Shown: piece by piece, positions 1 through 8,996 of the stretch
How the letters are laid out: each line of letters opens with the position of its first letter
How positions within the stretch are numbered: position 1 is the stretch's first letter
DNA from: Natrinema mahii
GTDB lineage: Archaea > Halobacteriota > Halobacteria > Halobacteriales > Natrialbaceae
Direction of reading: 5' to 3'
Length of the DNA stretch: 64,000 nt
Assembly: GCA_000690595.2 (NCBI GenBank)
Contig: JHUT02000013.1
Span: forward strand, 24,667 to 88,666
Program-made: the position numbers and the translations under genes
Notes under the pieces: model-generated
The model's database searches: none
Seen by the model: the letters and a program-made list of their open reading frames with translations, nothing else
Told to the model about the DNA's origin: nothing

Positions 1-2226
1 GGCAAGTTCGACCTCTCGAGTGCTGCCCTCCATTCACTGGCAGACGAGACGTTCGAACCAGTGCGAGATGACCCCATTCCAATCGATGGGATCGTTGAAT
101 ATGCGAGCTACCACGACCAACTCGCACATCCCGAGAAAGACGACTGGATTGTGGTTCCACTCCATGCGCGCAATAGCGCAGCACTCTCGGGCGAATATCT
201 CGCCTTCACAGAACACGCACTCCATGGCGATGTTTTCATCTACGATGATGGCGACGACTATGCTTCGGTCGATCAAGACACGTTTGCCGTCTCGTCGCTA
301 GCCGACCGGGTACGCTTCTGGCACTCCGATTACGCACCTGACGATCCGCCGTCGTACTTCGACTCACCCATTGCAGAGCGGGAACCACCGCGAAATCCGC
401 TTTCCGACAACACGGACTCTTTCTTTGACGAACTCAAGTCGTTTGTCCAAGCAGAGATGGACGCCCAACGTGATGAAAACCGAGCGAAAGCAGCCGCGTC
501 GACGCCCGAATCACTCCGTGCCGAGGGGTTCGGTGCGATTCCATCGCTTGCATCCCTTGGCCACCCAGAAGATGGTGTCTACCGATTCAGAATCGATGAC
601 GGCCAAGTTGATCGGCAGCATGATACGTATCGAGTCGTCCAGAGTGAATTCCGGATCTTCGAAGGAAACGAAGTACTCCTCCACCCACCAAACAAAGAGC
701 ACTCACCAGACGCGTTCCCGATTCCAGCGACAGTCGATGCGATCGAGGGACTAACCGTCAGTCTCGCTATCGACTGGTATACGATCGAGAACCGGTCGGC
801 TGTCGGTGCGTTCCTCCGCCAGAAGCGACGGGATTTTGCACTCACCCAACTGTTGAATCCCGTTCCGTACGAGCGCGAACTTGCTGCGATTGCGCGCGTT
901 CGCGAGCGTGATGATCAACGTGCGCTCTTGACAGGCGACACAGCAGTCACCTTCGGGGACACGGCTGGTGTCAAGAGTAGTCAGCAAGACGTCGAACTGA
1001 ATCAAGAACAGGAGCTTGCAGTGTCCTGTGCTCTCCTTGCTGATCACCTCTTCTGCATCCATGGTCCACCAGGCACAGGCAAGACGCGAACGCTCGTCGA
1101 AGTCGTCAGGCGCTCAGTCGAAGCTGGAGATAACGTCCTCGTCTGTGCCGATTCAAACCAAGCAGTCGACAATCTCGTTGCTGGCTCGAGCACAACGACT
1201 GAGACCGACGACCGATCACTGCACGCCCATGCGCAACACGGCGCCGGCGAGTTCGTACTCCGACGCGTGAACGCCAGCAGATCATCGAACGAAGTCGTCA
1301 GCACCCAGTATGCCACCTGTGACGGACTAGCCGATGTCGTCGCAGCGACGAACAGCAGTGCAGCGACCCTCGAGCGAGAGTTCGATGTGCTCGTCCTCGA
1401 CGAGGCGACACAGGCGACATGCACCGCCTCGTGTATTCCGCTTGCGCGAGCGGACAAAGTAATTCTCGCAGGCGATCACAAGCAATTGCCGCCATTCAGT
1501 GCAACCGAAGAACCACCGGAGTCTGCAGCCGGCCTCTCCCTGTTCGAACACCTCTACGCTGACGGCGGTATTTACGAGGGTGTCGGTATCCAGCTCCGAA
1601 CGCAGTACCGGATGCATCGCGACATCTCCTGGTTTCCCAACAGCCGCTTCTACGACCGGGCCCTGCGGCAAGGGCGTGACGTTACCGCACTTGAGGAGCG
1701 TCCGGCGTTCGTCAGCTATGATATCGGTGGGAGCGAGGAGACGATCGACCACTCCAAGCGCAACGACGCAGAGGTGCGACTCGTTGCACATATCGTCGGC
1801 GAACTGCTCGCCGATGCAGATCTCAGCCCATCCGAAGTCGGCGTCATTACGCCATACACGGCCCAGGCTAACGCTATTCGAAAGAAGTTAGCGAGACATA
1901 TTGATTCTGGAAGGGACATCTCGGTCGACACGATCGACTCCTTCCAAGGAAGCGAAAAGGTCGTAATCGTAATTTCGTTAGTTCGAAGTAATGCAGCGGG
2001 CGAGACAGGCTTCCTCGGGCGACCCATTGACGGTCCTCGGCGATTGAACGTCGCGATGACTCGCGCCCAGCGGTTCTGTGCGATCATCGGTGACTGGTAT
2101 ACGTTACGCTCATCCGCAGACGGCACTGACGAAGACACTGGCCTGTACGACGACCTCTACTCATTCCTCGAGAGCACCGGGAGACTACGTCAAGTCGAAC
2201 CAGAGTTCATTCCTGTTCCCAAGTGA
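1..2226 (+). CDS. SF1 (Upf1/Dna2-like) helicase, 5' end outside window
   Basis: The frame is open from base 1, so the N-terminus lies outside the window; a GTG at 61 is possible as a start, but the upstream codons also look coding. The visible 740 or so residues end in a superfamily 1 DNA/RNA helicase core: Walker A HGPPGTGKT near base 1060, Walker B DEAT near 1400, motif III AGDHKQLPP near 1470, then the second RecA domain with DSFQGSE (1940) and NVAMTRAQ (2050). This order is typical of Upf1/Dna2/SMUBP2-like ATP-dependent helicases. The region before Walker A (about 340 residues) has no domain I recognise. The next gene starts 41 nt downstream on the same strand, so the two may form one operon. 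The helicase fold is certain; its role (defence, repair or RNA handling) is inferred. Confidence 0.88.
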   Translation, partial: GKFDLSSAALHSLADETFEPVRDDPIPIDGIVEYASYHDQLAHPEKDDWIVVPLHARNSAALSGEYLAFTEHALHGDVFIYDDGDDYASVDQDTFAVSSLADRVRFWHSDYAPDDPPSYFDSPIAEREPPRNPLSDNTDSFFDELKSFVQAEMDAQRDENRAKAAASTPESLRAEGFGAIPSLASLGHPEDGVYRFRIDDGQVDRQHDTYRVVQSEFRIFEGNEVLLHPPNKEHSPDAFPIPATVDAIEGLTVSLAIDWYTIENRSAVGAFLRQKRRDFALTQLLNPVPYERELAAIARVRERDDQRALLTGDTAVTFGDTAGVKSSQQDVELNQEQELAVSCALLADHLFCIHGPPGTGKTRTLVEVVRRSVEAGDNVLVCADSNQAVDNLVAGSSTTTETDDRSLHAHAQHGAGEFVLRRVNASRSSNEVVSTQYATCDGLADVVAATNSSAATLEREFDVLVLDEATQATCTASCIPLARADKVILAGDHKQLPPFSATEEPPESAAGLSLFEHLYADGGIYEGVGIQLRTQYRMHRDISWFPNSRFYDRALRQGRDVTALEERPAFVSYDIGGSEETIDHSKRNDAEVRLVAHIVGELLADADLSPSEVGVITPYTAQANAIRKKLARHIDSGRDISVDTIDSFQGSEKVVIVISLVRSNAAGETGFLGRPIDGPRRLNVAMTRAQRFCAIIGDWYTLRSSADGTDEDTGLYDDLYSFLESTGRLRQVEPEFIPVPK

Positions 2227-2267
2227 CCGCCCAGTTCGGTTTATGTGGTGCCAGATGGGTGCGCACC

Positions 2268-3974
2268 ATGACAGATCATCCGACGTTATCGGAGTTCGCG
2301 ACGAACGAAGCGACTGACTCGAGGCCGGCCAGTCAGCCATCGACTGACGAGACCGTGACGATGACGGCTGACGAGCGGGTTGCAACGTACCTCATCGAAG
2401 ATCAGATGGCAGATCTCACAGACGCGATCCGCGAAGCTGTCCAAAACGGCATCGACAGTCCGGGTTCATCCCGTGTACTAGTCAGCGTCTTGCCTGAGCG
2501 ATCAATCATCCTCGACGACGGTGCTGGCGTTGACCTCGAGTCGACCGAAGGGCGACGCAACCTCTCAGTGCTGGGTGCAGGAAGCAAGCAACGAGCAGAC
2601 GACGAGACAATCGGCGAGTGGGGCATCGGTAAGGGTGCGATCATCGCAAAGGGAGCCGTTCGCATCTGGAGTCATAATACCGCACTGTGTTTCGATTATC
2701 GGGATCGACGCGATTCGGGACCGTGGGCAGACGTCAGCGGTCGCGATGGCCAGGTCGTGGACACTGAGCATCATCTCGAGGGGATGCTTGTCGAGATCGA
2801 TCACTACGAAGACGAAGTGCCGGACCCGGACAGCTACCGGTGGCGGCGCTACGTTCGCGATCTTCGCAAGCGCTTCGCGTACGTGCAGTCCCGGACAGGC
2901 GTCTCGGTCGTGATCAACGGCGAATCGGTCGACAACGGCGATCCATTCGAAGCAGTGGCTGACTCCCCACATCCGTCGCTCACACGGGAAACCGACGATG
3001 CGATCCTCGCACTCGAATACACACCCCACGAGGGACTCGACATCTACAGTAACGGGTTGTACGTGACGACGAAACGGGAGTACGGACTCGGTGGAGTTGT
3101 CGTCTCGAAGGGGAACTTGACGCTGAACTTTGCCCGCAACGATATCCAGTCGGGCTGTGATCGCTGGCAGCGGATCGACAACGCACTTGAGCAAGCACGT
3201 GACGATCTATATGCTGAGGTCTCGGACGATCGGCTGACTGCCGAGAGTCGAGAGGTGATGATCGAGGCGATGGCATCCGACAGCAGTGATGCATTGGACG
3301 TGGAGTGGACCGATCGCAAACTGTTCCAGCTAGCGACTGAGTCCCGAATCAGTCTCGAGGAGATCCAGGCGGCCCCGAAAATAGGGTGGGTCGACGGAGC
3401 CCAGAAAGGTGCGGACAAACTCGTCGAACGTGGTTACGTCGTCCTCGATACGAGTGATTCGGCGACGCAGCGGCTTCGCGACCTCGCCACTGATCAGGAC
3501 ACATCGATAACAATGCCAGAGACATTCGATGTTGGCGAGCAAGCAGAGTCAGAAGGTGTCTGGACGGGCTATCATCGCATCGAGGACAAATCGCAGTTGA
3601 ACGCTGATCAGCGGCGGTATCTCCGCTTCGCTCGAGTGCTCGCACAAGAGCTTGGGACTGAGCGAGATGTGTACTACGGCGAGGCGAGTGCCGATGCCTG
3701 GACCGACGGCAGGACGTACATCGTGATCACCGACTCAGCCGTGACGAGCCGCCAGCGTGCAGTCTGGATGCACGACCTGTATCTCGTGATGTTACACGAA
3801 GCCGCTCACGAAACCTCGAGTCGGGATCGACCCTCGCACGGACATCACTTCGAGAGCACGTATCGGTCACTCGTGGAGGATCCAGATAATCGAAGTTCGT
3901 TCGCGAAGCTTGTCCAGCAAGTCGTTGACGAGGGATTCGAGTCCGTATTCGACGAGTATGAGGTGGGGCTCTAG
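2268..3974 (+). CDS. GHKL-type ATPase fused to HExxH zinc-peptidase-like domain
   Basis: The N-terminal half has a GHKL (Hsp90/MutL/histidine-kinase type) ATP-binding site: N box REAVQNGID, G1 DDGAGVD and G2 GEWGIGKGA within residues 50-125. The C-terminal third holds LHEAAHETSS (about residues 509-518) followed by HGHHFESTY, which looks like an HExxH zinc metallopeptidase site with a further downstream His. I chose ATG 2268 over the GTG at 2223 that overlaps the helicase stop, because the extra residues are not conserved-looking and MTDHPTLSEF is a typical haloarchaeal start. It follows the SF1 helicase. A decayed copy of bases 3123-3736 lies at 11469-12060, a sign that the module has been mobile. 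The helicase-GHKL-peptidase combination suggests a defence system, but that is inference. Confidence 0.82.
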   Translation: MTDHPTLSEFATNEATDSRPASQPSTDETVTMTADERVATYLIEDQMADLTDAIREAVQNGIDSPGSSRVLVSVLPERSIILDDGAGVDLESTEGRRNLSVLGAGSKQRADDETIGEWGIGKGAIIAKGAVRIWSHNTALCFDYRDRRDSGPWADVSGRDGQVVDTEHHLEGMLVEIDHYEDEVPDPDSYRWRRYVRDLRKRFAYVQSRTGVSVVINGESVDNGDPFEAVADSPHPSLTRETDDAILALEYTPHEGLDIYSNGLYVTTKREYGLGGVVVSKGNLTLNFARNDIQSGCDRWQRIDNALEQARDDLYAEVSDDRLTAESREVMIEAMASDSSDALDVEWTDRKLFQLATESRISLEEIQAAPKIGWVDGAQKGADKLVERGYVVLDTSDSATQRLRDLATDQDTSITMPETFDVGEQAESEGVWTGYHRIEDKSQLNADQRRYLRFARVLAQELGTERDVYYGEASADAWTDGRTYIVITDSAVTSRQRAVWMHDLYLVMLHEAAHETSSRDRPSHGHHFESTYRSLVEDPDNRSSFAKLVQQVVDEGFESVFDEYEVGL

Positions 3975-4100
3975 CAGAACGCGGCCATCACTTCTGGACA
4001 ATTCCGGTAATGGAGTGAATGGGGCGGTGAGATGTCGAACTGACTCGAGTTGAGTGCAGTGGCGCGAGATCGGTATGCAGGACAACCCTTCGAAGAGCCG

Positions 4101-4373
4101 TTAACAATGCTTATCTGGGGACGTTACCCGAAGTTCGTTTTCAACTTCGTAGAAGTAGCCCCGCTCGAGGAGACGCGTCAGTGCGTACTCGACGTCCCGT
4201 TGCTCGAGTGCTAACTCTGTATCGGCGGCCAGAATGTCAGTAGCATCGTCATAATTGATCAGCGGAACACTGTCTTCGCCAGCATCTGGTCGACATGCCT
4301 GCGTACACAGCCGGTCGTAGCACTCGAGAATTCACTCCGGAAGTGGTGGCCGTGGATCTGTGACGCGAGCCAT
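4101..4373 (-). pseudogene. small haloarchaeal gene broken by one nonsense codon
   Basis: Reading the minus strand from ATG at 4373 gives MARVTDPRPPLPE, then TGA at 4334-4332, then an uninterrupted coding-like stretch ILECYDRLCTQACRPDAGED and onward to TAA at 4101, 91 codons in total. The sequence after the stop has haloarchaeal codon use and ends in a winged-helix-like segment (ALTRLLERGYFYEVENEL). The codon was most likely TGG (Trp14) before mutation. No start codon follows the stop that would rescue the protein. I take it as a recent pseudogene of a small protein of unknown function. Confidence 0.6.
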
Positions 4374-4456
4374 TGCAGTTCTGTATGGTGGTTTCGACAG
4401 TCATCCGCTTAACAGTACCCGTTGAATACGGATTTTGCTCGTACTCGAGTGAGTTT

Positions 4457-4546
4457 TTATGGTGCGGCGGCTGCCGTATCGCCAGCCTCTGGGTCGAACG
4501 GGAGGTTGGTGACGAGTTCGTCGACAGCTTCCATCGAATTTGACAT
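4457..4546 (-). pseudogene. 29-codon remnant sharing a 44-bp repeat with 12132-12175
   Basis: The minus frame reads MSNSMEAVDELVTNLPFDPE and ends shortly after (29 residues). Its first half and the bases just before it match 12132-12175 at 41 of 44 positions, where the same frame reads MSNSKEAVDELETGLQ and stops. Both copies are preceded by CTTTGTGCGTG, so the homology reaches past the ATG. The reading frame and matches suggest the end or start of a longer gene that was broken in both places. The larger stretch 4380-4826 holds nothing else I can support. Confidence 0.35.
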
Positions 4547-4558
4547 CACGCACAAAGG
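4515..4558. repeat. 44-bp direct repeat, copy 1
   Basis: Bases 4515-4558 match 12132-12175 at 41 of 44 positions in the same orientation. The second copy lies just downstream of the decayed GHKL gene fragment, so both places with GHKL sequence also carry this repeat downstream. It probably marks an ancient duplication of the 3.1-4.6 kb segment. Confidence 0.6.
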
Positions 4559-4826
4559 TGGTCGATCACAAAGCCATACAGGACAGTTCCAAGCACCTCA
4601 ACGGAACAGTGGGGGTGATCACAGAGTCGGTGGAGACGGTTCTGACCAGCTGGGAATCGAAGCGAGGTTGATAGTAACTCTCACAAACATCTCATCTGTC
4701 GCGTTACCGCGCGCGACAGGCCAGTCAAATCATCCACGACCCTATTTGTCTCAGTCCGCCCGGCGGCCACCACTCTACGCCCATCCGGGTGGCTTTTGAG
4801 GTCTGATCAAGGACAGTGAGCGGCAG

Positions 4827-5006
4827 CTACTCGAACTCGAGTGCCCCCATGGCTTCGTGTGGTTCGACATCGTGCTTGAGGAGGCGATCAGCGGCCAGCT
4901 GCCACACTCTTCGCGAGAGTTCAGGATCAGCATCCTCGTAGTGAACCGAGAACTCGGTCAGTGCAACGGCGATCAGGAGATCTTCGCGACGATCGGTCAG
5001 TGGCAT
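4827..5006 (-). CDS. small acidic haloarchaeal protein, unknown function
   Basis: A 59-residue protein beginning MPLTDRREDLL and ending EPHEAMGALEFE, helical and acidic, with no domain I recognise. An ATG seven codons upstream (5027) directly abuts the TATA box at 5028-5037, so it cannot be the translated start of a transcript from that promoter. The ATG at 5006 is about 27 nt from the TATA centre, which is the usual distance to a haloarchaeal transcription start, so a leaderless mRNA starting at 5006 is likely. The gene stands alone. Confidence 0.6.
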   Translation of the reverse strand: MPLTDRREDLLIAVALTEFSVHYEDADPELSRRVWQLAADRLLKHDVEPHEAMGALEFE

Positions 5007-5027
5007 CACGGGCGTTGGCCGCGGCAT

Positions 5028-5037
5028 TTTATATAAA
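5028..5037 (-). promoter_or_regulatory. TATA box for the gene starting at 5006
   Basis: TTTATATAAA on the minus strand, with its centre about 27 nt upstream of ATG 5006. It decides the start of the downstream gene in favour of the second ATG. Confidence 0.6.
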
Positions 5038-5500
5038 ATCTCACAGAAAACGCTGACTTTGAGCCCTATCCCGTGATAGTACTAATCGAACATTCTCCCG
5101 TCATCAGCCATTTCCCAGCTTGTTTGAGTAAATCGCTGGCCAACTCTCGTGGTCATTTCGTTCGCGGAAAGTAGCCATTCCAAGCAGTTGCATTCCTTGT
5201 CATTTGATTCCACGGGTTTTAGGATAGAATCGACACCGTGATCACACCGCAACCTTGCGGGGTTGTTTCGCGCTCTGCTCAAAAGCCCTCTTGGCGGGTA
5301 TCCCAAGCGGACAGAGATAAAATCACAACGACTCACACCCACATTTGCTCTTTCCAGTCGAATTTTCTGTTCCACGCGAAACAGCCAAAAGAAGAGTCTA
5401 CTGAAATAGTACCAGAATCAACGATATATTCATATTTTATTGTGAATTTACCATATCGCTTGATTACAAGACATACCTAAGATATTTACTACTGATACTC

Positions 5501-7678
5501 TTGCTTTTAACTGTGAGCTCAGCGGTCCATAATAATCAGGACTCTGATAAGGAACAATTCTCATCCAATATACCTTTAGAATTAAAAATATCTTTAATAA
5601 TTATACCATTTATTTTATCCATATTTGGCTATTTTTTCACATATCCAGCTAGCCAAGAGAATACAAGGGTGTTTCTACGGACACTTGTTCAAGCTGAGTC
5701 CAGTGTAATTGCGATTGTATTCTCGGTCATTTTCCTCGGTGTACAGGTAATCTCGTCGCGATATACTACACGTATGGGGAGGCTTTTTTTCAGAGATCAC
5801 TTAATACAATTCACAATATTCATACTTTCTTTAACCATTGCAGTGGATCTATATCTTTTATATATACTACCAGAAACAATAGGTCAAATGTTTGTGGGCT
5901 ATCTATACTTTTCAGTAGGTCTGAGTCTTGTGGCCTTCTATTCGCTATACTTATCCATTCGTAGAATGATTGAAAGTAGTACCCCAGAGGGAGTGATACA
6001 TACCTCAAAGAATCTAATCAATTATTCTGACTTTATCGATTTTTGTAAAGGGAAAGGTCTCTCGGGACCGCCAACCAGAGGGTTATTCTCTTTTACAACA
6101 GCATCTCTCTCTGAAAATGAGAGGGTAACAAGCAAGATTGCCTTTGAGCAGTACATTGAATTGGTAGAGGGCCTTTTCAGAGAGTTTTTAGGTAATGAAG
6201 AAGAACAAGAATTAACAAATTCCGAAATAAGAACGGGATTCAGCCCGATATTCAAACAACAACTTGCCAATATATATTTAATATCTGAATCAAAGTCTAA
6301 CAAATACGTCCAGAGAGAAACTGCAGCATGTTATAGACAGCTAACGCAGCTGTTCCACAGTGAAATTGAAATTCTAGATATCGCTTCAGAGGGGTTCTCA
6401 GAATTAGTATCAGAAGCTGATAACTCTAATTTAGTTTTTGACCAATACTTTGGGCTAATATTGATTCTCTCTGAGAATGAACAATTCACTGGATCCGAGA
6501 TATTCATTAGAGAAATAACATCGATTGTTTCAGAAGAGGGGTCCAAAGAAATAGCACCAGATAGGATAATTGATTCCACTATAAGATATGCACCTGCGAT
6601 ATACCAACGCTCGTTATCTAATTCTATGAAGGAAATCATCGTATTTAATAATAAACCAACAACAGAGAGATACTCTGGGCGTAAAGATAGAGATCCACCG
6701 GCTGATGCAGCGATTGAATTAGAAAGATTATTATTAAAGTTAACTCTATCTGAACATTCTCGATCGCAAGGCATCCGGAGGTTATCTGGCTTTGATTCTC
6801 TGTTAGAATGTTGGAAAGAAATGTGCATAATAGCATTCAGACTCTCAAGTAAAGATCATGCCCAGTACCTCTCTCAGCTCTTAGTAGAAATAGCACTAGT
6901 TGATTTGGATAACAGACGATCTGGATTATCGATCTCTGAATGGGGAGAGGTAATTGGTGAGATCCAATTCTATGGGAATTACGATATTGTCAGTGCAGCT
7001 TTTAAGGAAGCCCACACACACCTAGAGTCCCAACGTACATCTGGGAGTTATCAAAGTGTGTCCGAAGAAAGTGGTGAATTAGAATTGATCGATATTGAAG
7101 TCGACACTAGTTATAACAAGTTAGAAAATCTAATGACTAACCTTCAGTCAGAGGCGGATAATTGTCATGAGATTCTGGTATGGGATAATAACGATGTTAA
7201 GAGCATAAGGAAGGTCATTCAAAATCATCCTGGACTTGTTGGCTTGAAGGCCTCTCAGAACTATTTGTCTTCTGCACGAATCCGTGGCCAATACCGGCTA
7301 TATGATCAAGCATACTCAGAACGTCGTTTGATCGGTAAAGATAGTCTACTTATGAGGAATTCTGATGGCCACATGATTTTTATTAAACTTGTTCAATCCA
7401 TAGAAGTAGAGGACTTTGAGAATATTGATAAAGTCAGAAGTGAAGTGTACAATCAAGCAATACATCACTATCCAGCAGTTTATGGACCACATCCTTTCAG
7501 GACACTTCTTGTGACTCCAAATGTGACAGATGAGATAATAGAACGTTTTGAGAATGATGGAATAGAAATAAAAACAATCAAATCCAAAGAGCTATTTTCA
7601 AACGGATTAGTGAGGCAAACTACTCTCGATGAATTCGTTCAAAAGTCGCCCGAGACATATTCTTCCGACTTAATTTAG
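5501..7678 (+). CDS. AT-rich DUF2254-like membrane protein
   Basis: About 725 residues. Four hydrophobic segments lie near the N-terminus (about residues 29-48, 67-84, 103-123 and 130-151). The segment QAESSVIAIVFSVIFLGVQV followed by SSRYTTRMGRLFFRD resembles the core of DUF2254 predicted membrane proteins. The remaining 560 residues are soluble and mostly helical. The last 150 residues (KDSLLMRNSDGHMIFIKLV, then FRTLLVTPNV) recall the fold of NucS-like or other PD-(D/E)XK domains, but the E-x-K site is absent. The start is TTG 5501 or more likely GTG 5513, which is about 28 nt from a TATA-like GATATTTA at 5481. Base composition is visibly AT-rich, unlike the rest of the window, so it was probably acquired recently. 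It is convergent with, and overlaps by 4 nt, the next gene. Confidence 0.75.
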   Translation: MLLTVSSAVHNNQDSDKEQFSSNIPLELKISLIIIPFILSIFGYFFTYPASQENTRVFLRTLVQAESSVIAIVFSVIFLGVQVISSRYTTRMGRLFFRDHLIQFTIFILSLTIAVDLYLLYILPETIGQMFVGYLYFSVGLSLVAFYSLYLSIRRMIESSTPEGVIHTSKNLINYSDFIDFCKGKGLSGPPTRGLFSFTTASLSENERVTSKIAFEQYIELVEGLFREFLGNEEEQELTNSEIRTGFSPIFKQQLANIYLISESKSNKYVQRETAACYRQLTQLFHSEIEILDIASEGFSELVSEADNSNLVFDQYFGLILILSENEQFTGSEIFIREITSIVSEEGSKEIAPDRIIDSTIRYAPAIYQRSLSNSMKEIIVFNNKPTTERYSGRKDRDPPADAAIELERLLLKLTLSEHSRSQGIRRLSGFDSLLECWKEMCIIAFRLSSKDHAQYLSQLLVEIALVDLDNRRSGLSISEWGEVIGEIQFYGNYDIVSAAFKEAHTHLESQRTSGSYQSVSEESGELELIDIEVDTSYNKLENLMTNLQSEADNCHEILVWDNNDVKSIRKVIQNHPGLVGLKASQNYLSSARIRGQYRLYDQAYSERRLIGKDSLLMRNSDGHMIFIKLVQSIEVEDFENIDKVRSEVYNQAIHHYPAVYGPHPFRTLLVTPNVTDEIIERFENDGIEIKTIKSKELFSNGLVRQTTLDEFVQKSPETYSSDLI

Positions 7679-8622
7679 TCACGATCAATATTCTCAATTT
7701 CGATGCCAGACTGTATACATTTCTCAGTGTAATATTCAATCTGACGTTCATAATTAGATTCGAATTTTTCTATCCTTTGATTCATCTCTTGAATAAGATC
7801 TTTTTTATGGGGACCCACTGCAGTCTCTTGAGATATGAATAAACAAGGGTACTGCCATGCATGCATGAAATAAAGTCTGTTTGTTTCTTCTAGTATCGTT
7901 ATATGGTGTCGATTGATCTCGTTACTATCGAGATTACAAAGTTGCTGAATTACTGGTTCCGTATGTATCCTAAATTTGTTAAAGGATCTTGTTGTGTGGT
8001 TCAAAGTCGAATTATTAGCTAGCTCTAGTTGAATATCTTCGACTAAGCTGGTGTATTCATCATGGTAATCGGGAACAATATTATTTGTTCCGCCGGAAAA
8101 CTGAGATAGTGATGCCTGTTTCTGTGTATCGCTTGTCTCTTTAAAATCCTCAATTGCCTGTTTAAACATCACTCTCAAATCTAAACTCTTCAAATAGAGT
8201 GATTTGTACTCCTCAGGAGCTTCTTCTCGGTAGAACTCCCTCAGAAACTCGTTAAGTTCAGTGAACCAGATCCGCTCTATGACTTTTTTATAAAAAGCCC
8301 GGTACTCGTTAACGTTCTGTGATAGGTTCGTGCTTGTCCTGTTATCAACGAATTTTCCACTAGAAAAATTCCTGTTGACTGATTCATAAGACTGCTCAAA
8401 GTCTTCAAGTGAGACTCTTTCTGGGGCAATATGCGCACCTGCAAGGTACCAGCTATATGTGACTGGTAAGTCAAACTCATCAACAGCATAATACAATAGT
8501 TTATGTATTTTTGTCTCATTTAGATATCTCCCAGGATCGCTCAGCCCGCAATCTTTTACAGCAAGAGATAAACCATTATAGAGGTCACGGACAACATCCT
8601 CTTCAAAAGAGACAGTGACCAT
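7675..8622 (-). CDS. AT-rich protein with possible Panacea/SocA-like N-terminus
   Basis: A 315-residue protein starting MVTVSFEEDVV. A TTG five codons upstream is also in frame, but ATG 8622 lies about 29 nt from TATA-like AATTATAA (8647-8654), which supports it. The N-terminal part ETKIHKLLYYAVDEFDLPVT followed by YSWYLAGAHI resembles the opening of Panacea (DUF4065, SocA-like antitoxin) domains, where a conserved Lys-Leu-Leu-Tyr-Tyr helix precedes a Tyr-Gly-Pro region; here the Gly-Pro is not kept, so the match is weak. The rest is helical with no motif. It shares the low GC of the convergent membrane gene, and its stop overlaps that gene by 4 nt, so the two probably arrived together. Confidence 0.7.
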   Translation of the reverse strand: MVTVSFEEDVVRDLYNGLSLAVKDCGLSDPGRYLNETKIHKLLYYAVDEFDLPVTYSWYLAGAHIAPERVSLEDFEQSYESVNRNFSSGKFVDNRTSTNLSQNVNEYRAFYKKVIERIWFTELNEFLREFYREEAPEEYKSLYLKSLDLRVMFKQAIEDFKETSDTQKQASLSQFSGGTNNIVPDYHDEYTSLVEDIQLELANNSTLNHTTRSFNKFRIHTEPVIQQLCNLDSNEINRHHITILEETNRLYFMHAWQYPCLFISQETAVGPHKKDLIQEMNQRIEKFESNYERQIEYYTEKCIQSGIEIENIDRD

Positions 8623-8996
8623 CCTACTATGGTACAATCACCGGGAAAATTATAACCCTTGTGAAAATTGTCTGTCCGATCGCACCGTTAATAATCTACC
8701 ACAGCTGGAATCGCCCTAAAAGATTTCTCACTCTCTTTTTTCCTATGGTCTCTGGAATTGTAGGCCAGTAGAATACGATAAGTTTGCCAAACGGGATTCC
8801 GGTGACAGCTGACGTCTTCAGACACACCCATAGGGAAGTCATTGGAATAAGACCGACAACGACCGATCAAATGACGGACTACGGAGTAACAGTACACTGC
8901 ATACAACCGCTCCTGTGCTGGATATTAGGTGGACGGATAGAGTGATACCCTTCTCAGGGGTTGTGGGTAGTCGGGAGACACCCTCATCTGTCGACG

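Noticed and set aside
4422..4799. 125-codon plus frame
   Set aside because: It crosses the minus-strand remnant and the 44-bp repeat and has low-complexity composition without a family.
8688..8906. 72-codon minus frame in the gap after the AT-rich pair
   Set aside because: Cys/His/Arg-rich mix without promoter, Shine-Dalgarno or coupling; not distinguishable from chance.
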